Shown one piece after another: positions 18,172 through 26,661 of a stretch of 64,000 nt of DNA. This DNA comes from Flammeovirgaceae bacterium UBA5008. GTDB taxonomy: Bacteria; Bacteroidota; Bacteroidia; Cytophagales; Cyclobacteriaceae. The translations under genes and the position numbers were made by a program. Below the pieces are notes generated by a model. It was not told where the DNA came from and did no database searches. It was given only the letters and a program-made list of their open reading frames with translations. The DNA is taken from contig DGYK01000049.1 of assembly GCA_002398365.1 (NCBI GenBank), forward strand, positions 9,701-73,700, given 5' to 3'. Each line of letters opens with the position of its first letter. Position 1 is the stretch's first letter.

Positions 18172-18930
18172 TTAAGGTGTTGTAAACTCTTTGAGTGTCT
18201 GTTTCAGCGTTGTTCCATTCTGTACCCGCTTTTGCAGATAACACTCAAAGTTAATTTTCGTGGGATCTGATTGACTAAAATAGCTCACCACATTGGATTC
18301 TTTATAAACGAGTCCCACACCCAGTGCGTAAACTTCCTTCCGAAAATCCATACGCAATATGTTACTCACTTCATTATTCTGTATCACTGTAATTGATTTT
18401 GGATAGTTTAAACTGGCTGTTAATTGATATGGTTGATGCACATTAATCATTTGGTAGGTATCAACATTCAAATTGTTCAACTGAATTTGTGTGTTGTATT
18501 CATTGCCATTCCAGGTGATTCCCTCTTCAGCCGGAAAAAGTAACTTTACAAATAACACATTGGATTCGTTGGCGATGAGTTTAGTGCCGTTGCGCTGTGC
18601 TGTCCATGTTCCCACAGGTGTCCACGGATCTGTTGTTAAGGTACGCTTACTTCTTTCAAACACATAAGTGGTTCCACCCTCTGTATTTGGATAGGAATTA
18701 GTGACAGTCACTTTTAATTCATAATTGCTGCTGGAAACCCCATCATCGCTACAGAGGTTGCGCTGAATAGTCGATTCTTCTACAGAATAGATCCACTGCA
18801 TACCGACTTTGAATGGGAAGTATGCTACAGAATCAATTGGAGTCACCGAGTCGCCACATCCAGACATGACAACAACAAACGCTATGCAAATTGCCTTTGC
18901 TATCTTGAATCGGAATGAAGACTTTTGCAT
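18172..18930 (-). CDS. Lipoprotein of unknown function
   Basis: 252 aa with a lipoprotein signal (VVMSGCGD). The body contains YFPFKVGMQWIYSV, reminiscent of extracellular beta-sandwich lipoproteins in Bacteroidota, but I know no function. It precedes the subtilisin gene by 11 bases and may act with it. Confidence 0.78.
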   Translation of the reverse strand: MQKSSFRFKIAKAICIAFVVVMSGCGDSVTPIDSVAYFPFKVGMQWIYSVEESTIQRNLCSDDGVSSSNYELKVTVTNSYPNTEGGTTYVFERSKRTLTTDPWTPVGTWTAQRNGTKLIANESNVLFVKLLFPAEEGITWNGNEYNTQIQLNNLNVDTYQMINVHQPYQLTASLNYPKSITVIQNNEVSNILRMDFRKEVYALGVGLVYKESNVVSYFSQSDPTKINFECYLQKRVQNGTTLKQTLKEFTTP

Positions 18931-18983
18931 CGAAATGGAACAACGTTAATTCCTCAAAGTTATTTCTTCTTTTCAGATAATCT

Positions 18984-19526
18984 ATGCCATTAAAAACCAA
19001 TGTGTGGGTAAACAAGATCACTACGCTGAGTGAGGCGCGCTATTGTGCCGGAATGGGCGTGCAGTTCTTAGGTTTTCAGCCCGCAGTAGTCGATGTCAAA
19101 ACCTATCGGGATATTACCGGCTGGGTGTCAGGGCCCTCCTTTTTCCTTGACATCAGCGAGGAAATGACTGTGCCCGCTCAGGTGGCTGATTATGCTTGTG
19201 AATACCTTCTGATACGTGAAGAACAGGTGAATGAATTACCCCCAGCTATAGACAGTAAGTTACTGATAAAGAAATCCTTATCGTCCTCCGGGTCAACTTC
19301 TCCTACTCGGGCGAACTTTATATTACTTGAAAACTGGGCACCCGAATCGTTGGAAAGAGCACCTGGCCGTACGGTGGTGGCGGTGTCTAATCCCGCTGAG
19401 GCATTACTGGCCATTTCATTGCCGATTGCCGGGATATTGTTACAAGGTAGTACCGAAGCCAGTCCCGGTTTGATGGAATACGACCACTTGTCGGCTGTGT
19501 TGGAATTGTTGGAGACTGAGGATTGA
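18984..19526 (+). CDS. Degenerate phosphoribosylanthranilate isomerase (TrpF)-like protein
   Basis: 180 aa. KITTLSEARYCAGMGVQFLGF closely follows the beginning of TrpF barrels (KICGIT..DA..A...GAD..GF), but the catalytic KxCG motif is not present: the protein reads VWVNKITTL. The barrel's C-terminal phosphate-binding part is also weak (GILLQGSTEASPG). It is likely a non-catalytic relic or a repurposed barrel; no other trp genes are nearby. Its stop overlaps the next long open frame by four bases, but that gene probably starts further down. Confidence 0.6.
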   Translation: MPLKTNVWVNKITTLSEARYCAGMGVQFLGFQPAVVDVKTYRDITGWVSGPSFFLDISEEMTVPAQVADYACEYLLIREEQVNELPPAIDSKLLIKKSLSSSGSTSPTRANFILLENWAPESLERAPGRTVVAVSNPAEALLAISLPIAGILLQGSTEASPGLMEYDHLSAVLELLETED

Positions 19527-19597
19527 TTCAACATACCAATCCAAATAGGTTGTTCGTTAAGTGCCGAATCAATCTTTCAATCACAAATCCATTCATT

Positions 19598-20494
19598 ATG
19601 ATCCACTCACGAAACTATGTATTCGGCATTGCCTTTTTGTTCCTGTTGGGCTGTAACACCCAACAAGAAAAGATGAATCTATCCGAAGCAGCCGATACTC
19701 TTCCCATTGGAAACAGTATTGCCAATAACATGTCTTCCTCCGCTGCGGTAGTCAATCCGAAGGATACCACCCATCGTTTTATTCGTACGGCTAACTTAAA
19801 ATTTAAGGTAAAGAATGTAGTGTACGCTACGTATGCGATCGAAGATATTGTTGCACGTCAGCAAGGTTTTGTTACCTATACCAATCTGAATAGTCAGATA
19901 AACTATTCTACCACCGTTGCACTCAGTGCAGATTCTTCACTGGTGACAACCTGGTTTACCGTTTCCAATACCATGGTGATGCGTGTGCCCAACGTAAAGC
20001 TGGATACCACTTTGAAGTTAATCGGCCGCACAGTTGATTTTATGGATTACCGGGTGATTAAAGCAGAAGATGTGGCATTGCAAATGCTATCGAATTCCCT
20101 TTCACAAAAACGAGCTACCAAAAGTGAAAAGCGGTTGACAAATGCCATCGATCAGCGCGGAAAGAAGCTCTTAGAAACTACGGACGCGGAGGAGCTACTA
20201 GAACAAAAACAAGCGCAGGCCGATCAGGCGCGGCTGGCTAATGTAGGATTGACCGATCAGATCAACTACAGCACCATTCACTTAGAAATATATCAGCGAC
20301 AAGACCAACACCGCGAAGTGGTGTTAAATGAGCGGAAGATGGAAGAATACGAACCATCTTTCGGTAGCCGATTGGCTCATTCTCTGGAAGCAGGCTGGAA
20401 GTCACTTGAAAGTCTGTTGGTGTTTATTGCCCGTCTGTGGGTATTCATCCTGATTGGTGTAGCCGCTTATGTCGCTTATAGGAAATGGAGGTAA
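19598..20494 (+). CDS. DUF4349 lipoprotein with C-terminal membrane span
   Basis: 298 aa. Lipoprotein signal FLFLLGCNTQ, a DUF4349 body with RFIRTANLKFKVKNV and a coiled coil around LETTDAEELLEQKQAQADQARLAN, ending in one membrane helix (LLVFIARLWVFILIGVAAYV) and a basic tail. Start ATG 19598 is preferred over the upstream in-frame start because it begins the signal peptide. The function of DUF4349 is not known. Confidence 0.82.
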   Translation: MIHSRNYVFGIAFLFLLGCNTQQEKMNLSEAADTLPIGNSIANNMSSSAAVVNPKDTTHRFIRTANLKFKVKNVVYATYAIEDIVARQQGFVTYTNLNSQINYSTTVALSADSSLVTTWFTVSNTMVMRVPNVKLDTTLKLIGRTVDFMDYRVIKAEDVALQMLSNSLSQKRATKSEKRLTNAIDQRGKKLLETTDAEELLEQKQAQADQARLANVGLTDQINYSTIHLEIYQRQDQHREVVLNERKMEEYEPSFGSRLAHSLEAGWKSLESLLVFIARLWVFILIGVAAYVAYRKWR

Positions 20495-20558
20495 TGATTT
20501 ATTCTCTCATTCGAAAAAAGTAGAAACAATACTGCGAGCAACTAAGCTCTAGAGCTAG

Positions 20559-20566
20559 TATCTTTA
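20559..20566 (+). promoter_or_regulatory. TATCTTTA: Bacteroidota-type -7 box
   Basis: Same octamer as before the kinase gene, five bases upstream of the oxidoreductase ATG; it predicts a leaderless transcript. Confidence 0.45.
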
Positions 20567-20571
20567 TTGGT

Positions 20572-21762
20572 ATGGAACATTACGACTCCATTGTTATCGG
20601 TAAAGGCTTAGTTGGCGCTGCGACCGCCAAGCATCTTTCCACTGACCGATCCGTTGCGTTAATCGGGCCCGATGAGCCTGTTGATTATCACCGCGCGTCT
20701 GTCTTTGCGAGCCACTACGATGAAGCGCGGGTACAACGGGTGTTGGGCAAAGACGAAGCTTGGACGCGTCTCAACCGCGATGCTGCCCTATCCTACCCTT
20801 TGCTGGAACAACAGAGTGGAATTTCCTTTCATCATCCGGTAGGTTGTCTTTACGTAAACCCTTACGGCAAAGACGAATACCTGAACCAACAGCCGAGCTT
20901 GTCTGCACGCTTAGGTTTGTCGGCACAACAGTTTCCGAATGCACACACACTCCATCATCATTTTCCCCACTTCCATTTTCCGTTGGATTCTGTCGGGATT
21001 TATGAAACGGCTCCCGCTGGGTATATTCATCCACGTAAGTTAATTGACGCGCAAACTAAGCTCCTTCACAAAAACAAAGGGGTTACCATTTTCGAAACCA
21101 TCACAGAAATTGAAAAGGTAAACGAACTCTTTGTCGTTCAAACCCAAGAAGGAAATCGATATACTTCGCAACAAGTGGTGGTAGCTGCCGGTTCATTTAT
21201 CAACCATCACCAATTACTACCACAAAAACTACAATTGGTCACCAAAAGTGAAGTTGTATTGTTAGTTGAGTTAAGCAAGGAAGAAGCCCTTTCGTTATGC
21301 GGTTTACCGTCACTTCTCTACGAAATCAATACACCTCAATTGGATGGCATTTATTTGATCCAACCGGTGTTGTATCCCAATGGGAATTATTATCTGAAGA
21401 TCGGAGCGAATGTGCCTGAAGATCTCTATTTCGAGCGACTGGAAGATATACAGCATTGGTTTCGCGAAGCGGATAGTGCACCCTTCGCAGAACGCTTATT
21501 GAATGCACTGCATGAGTTGATGCCAACCCTCCCCCTTCGCAGCTATCAAACTAAAAAGTGTATCATCAGTCGCACGCCTCACGGAAGACCTTACATTGGT
21601 GAAACGCAAGTGCAAGGCTGGTTTGTAGCCGGTGGATGTAATGGTTACTCGGCCATGTGCTCAGAAGCCATTGGAAGTGTAACCGCCCATGTGATGCGAA
21701 ATGGCTCCTTCCCGGAAGGATACAAGGGCCATGACTTTGAATTGCTATTTCAAAATGAGTAA
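20572..21762 (+). CDS. FAD-dependent oxidoreductase, D-amino acid oxidase/glycine oxidase family
   Basis: 396 aa. The N-terminal dinucleotide fold has GKGLVGAATAKHL instead of the strict GxGxxG, with AALIGPDEP-like second strand (VALIGP). The C-terminal part contains GRPYIGE and FVAGGCNGYSAMCSEAIG, typical of the DAO family FAD-binding end. The substrate (an amine or amino acid) cannot be named. The next gene starts 13 bases downstream. Confidence 0.82.
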   Translation: MEHYDSIVIGKGLVGAATAKHLSTDRSVALIGPDEPVDYHRASVFASHYDEARVQRVLGKDEAWTRLNRDAALSYPLLEQQSGISFHHPVGCLYVNPYGKDEYLNQQPSLSARLGLSAQQFPNAHTLHHHFPHFHFPLDSVGIYETAPAGYIHPRKLIDAQTKLLHKNKGVTIFETITEIEKVNELFVVQTQEGNRYTSQQVVVAAGSFINHHQLLPQKLQLVTKSEVVLLVELSKEEALSLCGLPSLLYEINTPQLDGIYLIQPVLYPNGNYYLKIGANVPEDLYFERLEDIQHWFREADSAPFAERLLNALHELMPTLPLRSYQTKKCIISRTPHGRPYIGETQVQGWFVAGGCNGYSAMCSEAIGSVTAHVMRNGSFPEGYKGHDFELLFQNE

Positions 21763-21763
21763 G

Positions 21764-21771
21764 TATCTTTA
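21764..21771 (+). promoter_or_regulatory. TATCTTTA: Bacteroidota-type -7 box
   Basis: Third copy of the octamer, four bases before ATG 21776 and overlapping the intergenic gap after the oxidoreductase gene; the channel gene may thus have its own leaderless promoter. Confidence 0.4.
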
Positions 21772-21775
21772 GTTG

Positions 21776-22444
21776 ATGACTTTCCTTCACATCCTTCATA
21801 AGCGCAAATACGAATTTCTGCTCATTGCTCTTATCCAGCATTTGTTTATCGGCATCTTCTTGCGTGATTTGTATTTTTATACCACCATCGTTTGGCCCAT
21901 CAACATGTTGATTCTGGGCATTGCCAGTGTGGGCGTGTTTGTCGGCAAGGGCAAGTGGAAGAATATCATTCGCAATTTATTATTCATTATTGTTTGGGCC
22001 TTACCGATCGGGTTGCCATTTTTCGGAAAAGTGCCGGGGTATTTTCAGTTTTTGAATGTAGCCTACGTGGTGTTTTTTCTATTCATCCTATGGGAGGTGA
22101 TGCGCTATCTGCTCAAGCCCAGTTATATCAATGCGGATATTATTTCCGCCAGTGCCTGCGGATATTTTTTATTGATTGAGATCAGCACTTTTATGTTGCA
22201 GTTTTTCTTTTATCAGAACCCAGCGAGTTTCATTGGAGTAACTACCTCCGATCCGGCTAGTACGTTTATTGATTTGTTGTATTACAGCACCATTACCTTG
22301 ACCAGCATTGGGTATGGAGATATTACACCCAACGCGCACTACACCAAATTGATTGTTAGTTTGGTGGGTATTGTCGGTCAGTTTTATTCTGTGGTGCTGG
22401 TAGGTATACTGATTAGTAAGTTTGTCTCTAAAAGTGATGCGTAA
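21776..22444 (+). CDS. Potassium channel protein (ion_trans_2 type)
   Basis: 222 aa, highly hydrophobic. About four membrane segments in the first 140 residues, then a pore module: outer helix, selectivity filter TSIGYGD and a final inner helix. The filter sequence is diagnostic for K+ selectivity. There is no RCK/TrkA-N domain, so ligand gating by that route is absent. ATG at 21776 is preferred over the TTG at 21773. Confidence 0.9.
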   Translation: MTFLHILHKRKYEFLLIALIQHLFIGIFLRDLYFYTTIVWPINMLILGIASVGVFVGKGKWKNIIRNLLFIIVWALPIGLPFFGKVPGYFQFLNVAYVVFFLFILWEVMRYLLKPSYINADIISASACGYFLLIEISTFMLQFFFYQNPASFIGVTTSDPASTFIDLLYYSTITLTSIGYGDITPNAHYTKLIVSLVGIVGQFYSVVLVGILISKFVSKSDA

Positions 22445-22461
22445 AAAAGATTTTGAAAAAT

Positions 22462-22488
22462 AAAAAAAAGAGGCGCCATTGGCGCCTC
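22462..22488 (-). terminator. Intrinsic terminator of the slipin gene
   Basis: On the minus strand GAGGCGCC, 3-base loop, GGCGCCTC is followed by eight T. It sits 5 bases after the slipin stop. Confidence 0.9.
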
Positions 22489-22492
22489 AACT

Positions 22493-23593
22493 TTACTTGG
22501 AAGGAACAAAGATATCTTTCAACTGATCAATGATCTGATTGCCACCCGACAATGAGATGCTGTTGATTTTGTCAGCTATCTTCTCCACATATTCCATCTC
22601 CTTCAATTTCAACAACATGGCATTGTCTTCCATCAGCTTGGCCGTATTCAGCAAGCTGCGGGTAGAAGCAGTTTCCTCGCGCCTCATGATGACGTTGGCT
22701 TCGGCTTTCTTTTGTGCAACCAGTACCTGGTTCATGATATCTTTCATTTCACCGGGTAAGATTACATCACGCACGCCACAGTCTTTGAGCTCCACGCCTA
22801 AAAGCGCAGCCTTGGCTGCCATGGAAGCCATGACCACCTGTGCGATGGACTCTTTTCTCTCCAGCAATTCATCCAGCGACAAAGTACCCACATATTCGCG
22901 CAAAGCCAATTGCAGTAAGATGTACAATTGTTTTTCATACTCCTTGTTATCCAACAACGCCTTGAGCACATCCACCACTTTGTATTGCGCAAAGAAGTTA
23001 ACCCGCAGAGCGGCTTTGTCTTTTGTCAATATCTCCTGACCCGCTACTTCCAGTTGCAAATGTCTTAAATCTGCTTTCAGAACATTTACAACGGTAGTAT
23101 TCTTCCAAAAGTAATAAACTCCGGTTGTCAGCATTTGACGAAACTTACCGTCTACCAACAAAACGCCCGCTTCATAAGCTTCTACAACAAATGCACGCAC
23201 ATAGAGTGCAATTTCCTTACGGGAAAACAAGTTGACATCCACCGCTTCGGTGATATCTACTTTGCTGAGGTCGATGCGTGTAAACGCGTAGTTCATCACA
23301 CCGTTCCAGAAGGCATAGCGTCCGGGCGTCAGCACTGCTTTGAAGTTTCCGTTTTCATAGTGCAATACGATCTCTGTGTCGCGCACCTCGACCACGTGCA
23401 ACATTTCCGCCAACTTTTCATCGCGCAGCAATAGATTTAGTTCTACGGCTGAGTGGAATGGTTTGCTTTTGTCGTATGTATAGATGGTTTCACCCCACCA
23501 AAACCAATATTCGCCTTCCGTGATCACACGTTGGTAGTTGTTGTCTTTGAACACTAATCCCACGTTTCCCTGGTTGATTCTCACTCTTTTCAT
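22493..23593 (-). CDS. Slipin/stomatin-like SPFH-domain protein
   Basis: 366 aa. SPFH/band-7 domain in the middle (about 170-310: VDITEAVDVNL, LREYVGTLSLDELL, GVELKDCGVRDVILPGEMK) after an N-terminal region containing repeated beta units (GEYWFWWG, GRYAFWNG, GVYYFWKN). The C-terminal helix (AEANVIMRREETASTRSL) is typical of slipins, which form membrane-associated oligomers. There is no evident N-terminal membrane hairpin. It is followed by a strong terminator and preceded by tRNA-Tyr. Confidence 0.88.
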   Translation of the reverse strand: MKRVRINQGNVGLVFKDNNYQRVITEGEYWFWWGETIYTYDKSKPFHSAVELNLLLRDEKLAEMLHVVEVRDTEIVLHYENGNFKAVLTPGRYAFWNGVMNYAFTRIDLSKVDITEAVDVNLFSRKEIALYVRAFVVEAYEAGVLLVDGKFRQMLTTGVYYFWKNTTVVNVLKADLRHLQLEVAGQEILTKDKAALRVNFFAQYKVVDVLKALLDNKEYEKQLYILLQLALREYVGTLSLDELLERKESIAQVVMASMAAKAALLGVELKDCGVRDVILPGEMKDIMNQVLVAQKKAEANVIMRREETASTRSLLNTAKLMEDNAMLLKLKEMEYVEKIADKINSISLSGGNQIIDQLKDIFVPSK

Positions 23594-23623
23594 CGTTCTA
23601 TTATTTAATCGTTTTTACATTTG

Positions 23624-23707
23624 TGGGGGTGGTTGGATTCGAACCGACTACTCTTATCTGAACCAGATTTACAGTCTAGCCTAACCCTCCAGCGTTAGCG
23701 CACCCCC
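23624..23707 (-). tRNA. tRNA-Tyr (GTA)
   Basis: Read on the minus strand: acceptor GGGGGTG pairs fully with CACCCCC, D arm CTAA/GTTAG, anticodon stem CTAGA/TCTGG around loop CTGTAAA (anticodon GTA), a long class II variable arm as expected of tRNA-Tyr, T loop TTCGAAT. One mismatch lies in the T stem. CCA is not encoded. Confidence 0.93.
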
Positions 23708-23741
23708 TTGTGTTCCATTACGCTACAAATGTGAGGGCACC

Positions 23742-23762
23742 CTGCGCAGTCTTTTTGCGCAG
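23742..23762. other. Hairpin upstream of tRNA-Tyr
   Basis: CTGCGCA, a 7-base T-rich loop, TGCGCAG, between the CHASE2-like gene's stop and the tRNA. It could end transcription of the minus-strand gene, though no T-run follows. Confidence 0.4.
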
Positions 23763-23800
23763 CAGTTTAAATGCCTAATTTTTTTGAAAAAATTTATGAG

Positions 23801-24847
23801 CTATGCAGCTTTTTGACTGTTGGGCTGAAAGAAATTTAAGCCCACGGTGAAAACCGTGACTACCAATAGTACAAGCGAGAGCTCGTCAAGATTCAGATAA
23901 TAATATTGTGTAAATGCAAGCACCATCAAGGAACTACTTAGAAATGTAAAGAGCATGAAGAGAATTGCCGCGATGCAAAGATTAATCAATGTCCAGCGTG
24001 TTTTAATGAACGTGAGTAACACAACCTGAAGGATACTGAAACTCAATAGGATTAAACCCCGAATCAGTGGGTGAACTTCATTGATAAACTCGCCTTGATT
24101 GATTGCCCGGATGATATGAGCTGATATTTCGATATCATACATGTCGGGCAGGTGTTCCTCTTTGCCAAAATCCACATTCAAAGGCGTTACCCGACAATTT
24201 GTGTAGTAATACATACTGTCAGTTACATAATCACCCAAATATCCAATCAAAATCGTTTTATCAAATAAACCTTCGGGATTAAACCAATGATAAGAGTCAT
24301 TCAATTCACCAATTGAAATCGGGTAATGTAATTTGGGACCATAATAGATTCGTTCCTGATTATTCCCTCTCGCATCAAAATCTGCTAACTTCAATTCAAA
24401 GTAGTCTGGCTGATCGGTTTTAAAATGTGTGACCGTATTGTTTTCGTCTACCTGAAAAGCAAGCGAATTAACTCCTGTATCTCGGCAACTGGCAAATACG
24501 ACACGGTCATCTGATCGGTAGCGATTCAACAAGCCAACAGGTATCCTGTTCCAATGACATAGATTTACTCCGATCTTGCGCGGTTCTGTTATTAAAAGAG
24601 AGTCTATTTTGTTTTGCAGATCCCGTTCCGACATGGTTCCGGCATTAAACACAATAATGGAATGATCTGGCTGGGGTTCCACACGAAGTCTGTTAAACAA
24701 GCTAAGTCTGACGGCCCGCTGCAAGTCAAGTCTAAAAAAAGTAATTTCTACGAATTGATAAACCAGAACGATTGCAATGGTAAAACCTATTGCAACCAGG
24801 TATTTGGTAAACTTATTATTAAAAATTGACCTCATTGTAAGATTCAA
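23801..24847 (-). CDS. CHASE2-like sensory domain protein with membrane spans, no output domain
   Basis: 348 aa. One N-terminal membrane span (17-37), an extracytoplasmic domain of about 220 residues, and three C-terminal spans (about 262-335). LFDKTILIGYLGDYVTDS followed by PDMYDIEISAHIIRAI matches the end of CHASE2 domains, which usually precede kinase or cyclase domains. Here the protein ends after the last membrane helix with a short basic-polar tail, so it lacks an output module. It is co-directional with two small secreted proteins upstream (36 and 12 bases apart). Confidence 0.7.
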   Translation of the reverse strand: MNLTMRSIFNNKFTKYLVAIGFTIAIVLVYQFVEITFFRLDLQRAVRLSLFNRLRVEPQPDHSIIVFNAGTMSERDLQNKIDSLLITEPRKIGVNLCHWNRIPVGLLNRYRSDDRVVFASCRDTGVNSLAFQVDENNTVTHFKTDQPDYFELKLADFDARGNNQERIYYGPKLHYPISIGELNDSYHWFNPEGLFDKTILIGYLGDYVTDSMYYYTNCRVTPLNVDFGKEEHLPDMYDIEISAHIIRAINQGEFINEVHPLIRGLILLSFSILQVVLLTFIKTRWTLINLCIAAILFMLFTFLSSSLMVLAFTQYYYLNLDELSLVLLVVTVFTVGLNFFQPNSQKAA

Positions 24848-24883
24848 CCGTACGATCCGCTGAAATATTTACTAGTGAACCTT

Positions 24884-25222
24884 TCAGAATTTTCCAAAGA
24901 AACTGGTGATATCGAAATAGGCTTGTTTGGTCTCTCCTGTTGAGGTGGTAAAGGTCAGGAGATCATAGCTTTTCTTTCCGGAATGAATAAGTGCCTGGCT
25001 GATCACACGAGCACCTGGGTAGTTCTTTTTAATCCATTGGTATTCTGCATCGATTGACTTCACCACAACGGCTTGTTCTTTGGTGCTGCCATTCTGATCG
25101 GATGAAGTTACTTCCGTAGAATTAGAAGTTGTTTTTGTGATTTTTGTTGCCTGACAGGAAACCAAGCTAATTACAAAAACAAGAAGCAACAACCGAGCTA
25201 AACGAATTATCATTTTACTCAT
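24884..25222 (-). CDS. Small lipoprotein of unknown function
   Basis: 112 aa with a lipobox (LVSCQ) after a basic, hydrophobic signal. The mature part is Ser/Thr-rich, then a compact domain (EYQWIKKNYPGARV to TKQAYFDITSFF). I do not recognise the family. It sits between a secreted protein and the CHASE2-like gene, likely in the same operon. Confidence 0.7.
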   Translation of the reverse strand: MSKMIIRLARLLLLVFVISLVSCQATKITKTTSNSTEVTSSDQNGSTKEQAVVVKSIDAEYQWIKKNYPGARVISQALIHSGKKSYDLLTFTTSTGETKQAYFDITSFFGKF

Positions 25223-25233
25223 AACACTAAATT

Positions 25234-25653
25234 TTACTTAAAGATAATTTTTCCAATAACTTTATCAATACCATTTGACCGAATCTCTTTGTAATGAATA
25301 GCCACTTTCTGATATTTCACTCCATTTAATTCTTCCTTATTAAATACCATTTCATCACCGGAGTTAATCACAATTTTTTTAATAGCCAGCGTTTTGCCGG
25401 TTTCACCGACTAATTTTCCTTGTATCTCCACATCAATATAAGTTGTACAATGAAAGTATCGGATTCGTAAATTGCTTAACGAATTGATTTTTATAGCTCC
25501 TTCACATGAGTGAATGTTTGAATTTTGATGACAAGCTAGAATCTGCTGCGTACCATTATAAATCTGCCAATGATCCACGGTATCAGGAGCCATTGCATTG
25601 GCTCTAGAAAAACAGGCTATCATTATTATCAATAACAGTATTACTCTACTCAT
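25234..25653 (-). CDS. Secreted protein of unknown function
   Basis: 139 aa with an N-terminal signal peptide (VILLLIIMIACFSRANA). Two cysteines (LACHQN, HSCEG) could form a disulfide outside the cytoplasm. The rest is a beta-rich domain with no known motif. First gene of the probable three-gene unit that ends with the CHASE2-like protein. Confidence 0.65.
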   Translation of the reverse strand: MSRVILLLIIMIACFSRANAMAPDTVDHWQIYNGTQQILACHQNSNIHSCEGAIKINSLSNLRIRYFHCTTYIDVEIQGKLVGETGKTLAIKKIVINSGDEMVFNKEELNGVKYQKVAIHYKEIRSNGIDKVIGKIIFK

Positions 25654-25826
25654 ATCTTAAGGTAACTTGTATGAAATATATAAAAAAGAAATATGCTATC
25701 AGACTTTCACTAAAAATTACTCTGACTATATTCTAAGTCGAATTAAAAGATAGAATGGAAGCTGTAAGAAGGAAAAAGCGTTGCGACCTCATTTAGCGAT
25801 TCATGTTTCCCTTTTCAAAGGAAAAA

Positions 25827-26093
25827 CTAATCCATTCCGAGATCATTTGTAATACTATGTTCTAACTTTATCTGATGAACCGGAATACCGCTCTTACCAC
25901 TAATCAGTTCGATGACTACTTTTGCTACATTCTCCCTATCGAATTCTCTGTAGTTAGATCTATCTTTTATCATAGCATATACACAATCCACAATATCCTG
26001 AACTGTGTTTAATTTTTCTGCTACAGGGTCCGGTATTCTAATCTCAAAGTGATCTTCGATTGACGCAATCAACTCTACGGTATCCAGGCTCAT
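25827..26093 (-). CDS. Rearranged (circularly permuted-looking) acyl carrier protein
   Basis: 88 aa. Residues 1-45 (SLDTVELIASIEDHFEI to IVDCVYAMI) are the second half of an acyl carrier protein, starting at the Ser that normally carries phosphopantetheine. Residues 50-88 (FDRENVAKVVIELIS to HSITNDLGMD) are the first half of an ACP, ending right at the Asp before that Ser. Joined end to start they make one normal ACP. The usual DSL site is thus split: the protein begins M-S-L-D and stops after G-M-D. An in-frame stop lies nine codons before the start Met. It may be a remnant of a tandem ACP or a permuted protein. Confidence 0.6.
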   Translation of the reverse strand: MSLDTVELIASIEDHFEIRIPDPVAEKLNTVQDIVDCVYAMIKDRSNYREFDRENVAKVVIELISGKSGIPVHQIKLEHSITNDLGMD

Positions 26094-26138
26094 ATAATCT
26101 TTATTAATGCATGTTTAATGATTAAATGAAATATCTAT

Positions 26139-26504
26139 TCACTTCACAACTCGTTTCTTCGCTTTATTCTTTGCGGCCTTTGCCTTACTATTAAAATCTA
26201 AACACAACTTCATCCAATAGTCAAAATCTCTCTTGGACTTAAACCCATCTTCAGTTACATAACAATATCCTTTCAACTCCCTCCCTTTCATCACCATGGG
26301 TTGATAACCTTTTCGTTCTGCAACTTCCTCTTGTTTGTTGGGATCGAATCGGCACATTAAGTTTTCGTGACTAACATTAATACACATCTTCCCATTAACC
26401 ATGAAAGCCAGTCCACTGAACATCTTCTTCTCGGTAATTTTAAGTTTTGTTTGCTCGTAAAGATGTTCTCTGATTCGATCGGCAAGAGATGTATTGTAAG
26501 CCAT
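26139..26504 (-). CDS. TfoX/Sxy N-terminal domain protein
   Basis: 121 aa, a stand-alone TfoX_N domain: KKMFSGLAFMVNGKMCINV and LMCRFDPNK, then a Lys/Ala-rich tail. In other bacteria full-length Sxy controls competence, but stand-alone TfoX_N proteins are widespread and mostly uncharacterised. It is a single gene with spacing of about 45 bases to the ACP-like gene. Confidence 0.85.
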   Translation of the reverse strand: MAYNTSLADRIREHLYEQTKLKITEKKMFSGLAFMVNGKMCINVSHENLMCRFDPNKQEEVAERKGYQPMVMKGRELKGYCYVTEDGFKSKRDFDYWMKLCLDFNSKAKAAKNKAKKRVVK

Positions 26505-26661
26505 ATAAAGTTACAATTGTTTAAATGAACTATTAGGTAGTCTCTTTTCTATTCTGCAAAATAAGAAACAAATTCTAAAGCATCATTAATCACAGATAAG
26601 AGCCCAATCCTTTTAATTCAGAACTTAAAATAGTAGTATCGTGATCAAAAATAATTACCGC

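Noticed and set aside
25827..26093. Ordinary acyl carrier protein
   Set aside because: The two halves are in reverse order and the phosphopantetheine DSL motif is split between the two ends.
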